Below, piece by piece: positions 7,061-7,481 of a DNA stretch of 7,481 bases. The first letter of the stretch is position 1, and each line of letters begins with the position of its first letter. Source of the stretch: SVTX01 sp045538195 (GTDB taxonomy: Bacteria > Bacillota > Clostridia > Oscillospirales > CAG-272); assembly GCA_045538195.1 (NCBI GenBank), contig JAZSRA010000141.1, positions 1 to 7,481 on the forward strand, read 5' to 3'. A model generated the notes under the pieces. It made no database searches. It was not told the origin of the DNA and saw only the letters and a program-made list of their open reading frames with translations. The translations under genes and the position numbers were made by a program.

Positions 7061-7077
7061 TATTGAAAAATTCAATA
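7061..7077. promoter_or_regulatory. Inverted repeat over the -35 box (operator candidate)
   Basis: TATTGAA-AAA-TTCAATA, with perfect 7-bp arms. It covers the -35 element (7063-7068) of the plus promoter and the start of its spacer. The placement fits a repressor site; the regulator is not identifiable here. Confidence 0.45.
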
Positions 7078-7091
7078 CTATGTGTTATAAT
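7063..7091 (+). promoter_or_regulatory. Strong sigma-A-type promoter, extended -10
   Basis: TTGAAA (7063-7068), 17-nt spacer, TATAAT (7086-7091) with TGT directly before it (an extended -10). Expected start is near 7098, just before the cluster of inverted repeats. It would yield either a small structured RNA or a leader of about 300 nt for the lipoprotein gene. Confidence 0.7.
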
Positions 7092-7097
7092 ATTAAA

Positions 7098-7194
7098 AAT
7101 GGTTCGGGGCGGACTCTGTGTTTCGTTGGCGCGTTGTCAGAGTTCTTTAGTAAGGAATAACATTCCTAACTAAAGGGGTACCCCTTTAACTTTT
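7098..7194 (+). ncRNA. Candidate structured RNA or leader with three hairpins
   Basis: Downstream of the plus promoter, three inverted repeats abut. P1 is GGACTCTG (7111-7118) with CAGAGTTC (7138-7145). P2 is TTTAGTAAGGAAT (7146-7158) with ATTCCTAACTAAA (7162-7174), 12 of 13 pairs with a 3-nt loop. P3 is the palindrome at 7171-7188, followed by AACTTTT. P1 contains a G-U pair in the plus RNA that becomes a C-A mismatch in the minus RNA, which favours plus-strand function. P3 plus the short T-run could end a transcript of about 97 nt, but the T-run is weak. P2 and P3 share bases 7171-7174, so they may be mutually exclusive. No match to a known RNA class is recognised. Confidence 0.4.
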
Positions 7195-7207
7195 CGGAAA
7201 AAGGCAA
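7166..7207 (-). CDS. Candidate leader peptide MPFSEKLKGYPFS
   Basis: A 13-codon ORF from TTG 7207 to TAG 7168-7166. AAGGAGG (7222-7216) lies 8 nt upstream, a near-ideal ribosome site, and a minus promoter candidate (-10 at 7248-7243) lies just before it. Its end runs into the P2 and P1 inverted repeats upstream of the zinc-ribbon genes, the layout of an attenuator leader. However, I find no clear terminator stem followed by a T-run on this strand. It could be spurious because of its size. Confidence 0.35.
   Translation of the reverse strand: MPFSEKLKGYPFS
7171..7188. repeat. Perfect 18-bp palindrome
   Basis: TAAAGGGGTACCCCTTTA is fully self-complementary. It could be the P3 hairpin of the plus RNA or a DNA site for a dimeric regulator. 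It also lies inside the minus-strand leader ORF (codons for KGYPFS). Confidence 0.85.
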
Positions 7208-7231
7208 GACTATACCCTCCTTAATGCACTC

Positions 7232-7260
7232 TTGCAATTTACATTATACGGATTTACAAT
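7232..7260 (+). promoter_or_regulatory. Second plus promoter candidate for the lipoprotein
   Basis: TTGCAA (7232-7237), 17-nt spacer, TACAAT (7255-7260); 4 of 6 and 5 of 6 matches to consensus. Expected start near 7267 gives a leader of about 128 nt that carries all three AATTGATAGG copies. It overlaps the minus promoter candidate, so the two would compete. Confidence 0.45.
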
Positions 7261-7270
7261 CTTTTGTCCC
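7243..7270 (-). promoter_or_regulatory. Minus promoter candidate for leader ORF and zinc-ribbon genes
   Basis: Read leftward: GGGACA (7270-7265), 16-nt spacer, TATAAT (7248-7243). The -10 is consensus and the -35 matches 4 of 6. Expected start near 7236 is 14 nt before the leader ribosome site and about 245 nt before the zinc-ribbon start. Confidence 0.4.
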
Positions 7271-7285
7271 CGTCAAAAACCCCCG

Positions 7286-7358
7286 AATTGATAGGATGAA
7301 ATGAAAAAAGTTTGTTTTTTCTGCGTTTGGAGGCAAAATTGATAGGAAAATTGATAGG
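7286..7358 (+). repeat. Three direct copies of AATTGATAGG
   Basis: Exact copies at 7286-7295, 7337-7346 and 7349-7358. The last two are 12 bp apart start to start and the first is 51 bp upstream. They lie between the lipoprotein promoter candidate and its start codon, so they could be operator sites or RNA-binding sites in the leader. Regular CRISPR-like spacing is absent. Confidence 0.8.
7301..7342 (+). CDS. Tiny upstream ORF MKKVCFFCVWRQN (speculative)
   Basis: ATG 7301 to TGA 7340-7342, 13 codons, with only a weak AGGA site upstream. Its stop overlaps a TTG (7339-7341) that begins the next tiny ORF. Its codons include a short A-run and T-run that form an AT-only hairpin (GAAAAAA with TTTTTTC). 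It may be chance. Confidence 0.2.
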   Translation: MKKVCFFCVWRQN

Positions 7359-7398
7359 TAGGCCGTGGTGGCGACCCCACCGAGGAGGAAAATTATGA
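7339..7398 (+). CDS. Tiny upstream ORF MIGKLIGRPWWRPHRGGKL (speculative)
   Basis: TTG 7339 with GGAGG (7329-7333) 5 nt upstream; 19 codons ending at TGA 7396-7398. The stop overlaps the lipoprotein ATG as ATGA, a layout used for translational coupling. Tandem Trp codons lie at 7366-7371 inside a GGTGG/CCACC mini-hairpin just before the lipoprotein ribosome site. A regulatory leader is possible but rests on a TTG start. Confidence 0.25.
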   Translation: MIGKLIGRPWWRPHRGGKL

Positions 7399-7481
7399 AA
7401 AAGGCATTATCTCTCATTTTGGCAGGGTTGCTTCTGCTATTGAGCTTGACAGGGTGCTCACAAAAAACAAAACTCGATCCC
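7395..7481 (+). CDS. Lipoprotein, N-terminus only (probable ABC solute-binding protein)
   Basis: Only 29 codons are in the window and the frame is open to the right edge. ATG 7395 has GAGGAGG (7382-7388) 6 nt upstream. The sequence is a lipoprotein signal: MKKALSL, a Leu-rich core, then the lipobox LTGC with Cys21 as the lipidated residue, followed by SQKTKLDP. It would be exported, lipidated at Cys21 and anchored on the outer face of the membrane. The short KLDP start of the mature part resembles extracellular solute-binding proteins of sugar ABC transporters as I recall them; this is weak evidence and another lipoprotein class is possible. It is divergent from the zinc-ribbon genes and preceded by a long leader. 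Confidence 0.85.
   Translation, partial: MKKALSLILAGLLLLLSLTGCSQKTKLDP

Larger units (their letters stand above)
6992..7394. other. Divergent regulatory region, AT-richer, no long gene
   Basis: About 400 bases between the leftward zinc-ribbon pair and the rightward lipoprotein. It holds the promoters, inverted repeats, leader ORFs and direct repeats listed separately. No protein longer than about 20 codons with a credible start is seen, and no tRNA or recognisable riboswitch class. Confidence 0.8.

Noticed and set aside
7010..7070. Minus promoter close to the zinc-ribbon start (TTGAAT, 19-nt spacer, AATATT)
   Set aside because: Both boxes match only 4 of 6 and the spacer is long. It could be MerR-type, but no MerR-like gene or dyad in the spacer supports that.
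6986..7075. N-terminal extension of the first zinc-ribbon gene to ATG 7075
   Set aside because: The extension contains the GGGAGGAG ribosome site of the shorter form and AT-rich regulatory DNA, including part of the operator-like inverted repeat.
7111..7188. Conjugative oriT or mobile-element end
   Set aside because: Clustered inverted repeats invite the idea, but there is no relaxase, integrase or transposase gene in the window and no recognisable nic motif.
7286..7358. CRISPR array
   Set aside because: Only three 10-base copies with unequal, very short spacing; no spacers of usual length and no cas genes.

Overview
The window looks like chromosomal DNA from a low-to-mid GC Gram-positive anaerobe, most likely an uncultured gut-type Clostridia (Oscillospiraceae or a relative). 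The basis is inference from style: strong GGAGG-type ribosome binding sites, TTG/GTG starts, sigma-A-like promoters, a lipobox lipoprotein, and a giant secreted protein ending in a duplicated 'DYGAAAQ/KYGNAAK' module of a kind I associate with clostridial surface proteins. No taxonomic marker gene is present.

Layout. On the minus strand, reading right to left, lie a translationally coupled pair of small cytoplasmic zinc-ribbon proteins (6991-6617 and 6615-6343), a 1643-residue secreted repeat protein (6249-1318), and the first 416 residues of a second secreted, Gly-rich repeat protein that runs off the left edge (1248-1). The gaps are 1, 93 and 69 bases, so the four genes could form one leftward unit. 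However, the two secreted-protein genes carry a related motif at the same distance upstream of each start, which suggests separate or additional control. At the right edge, on the plus strand, is the start of a lipoprotein gene (7395 onward), probably an ABC-transporter solute-binding protein.

Between the zinc-ribbon pair and the lipoprotein is a roughly 400-base AT-richer divergent region with dense signals. It holds a near-consensus extended -10 promoter (plus) with an inverted repeat over its -35, three abutting inverted repeats including an 18-bp perfect palindrome, a second plus promoter, and a facing minus promoter that leads into a 13-codon leader ORF with a good ribosome binding site. 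It also holds three copies of AATTGATAGG and two tiny ORFs chained by stop-start overlaps into the lipoprotein start.

How it may work together (inference). The two secreted proteins are probably surface or matrix proteins built from duplicated modules; neither shows a catalytic motif I recognise. The zinc-ribbon pair may be regulatory or adaptor proteins. No CRISPR array, transposase, tRNA or rRNA is visible. The most promising undescribed elements are the repeat architectures of the two secreted proteins and the structured intergenic region at 7061-7398.
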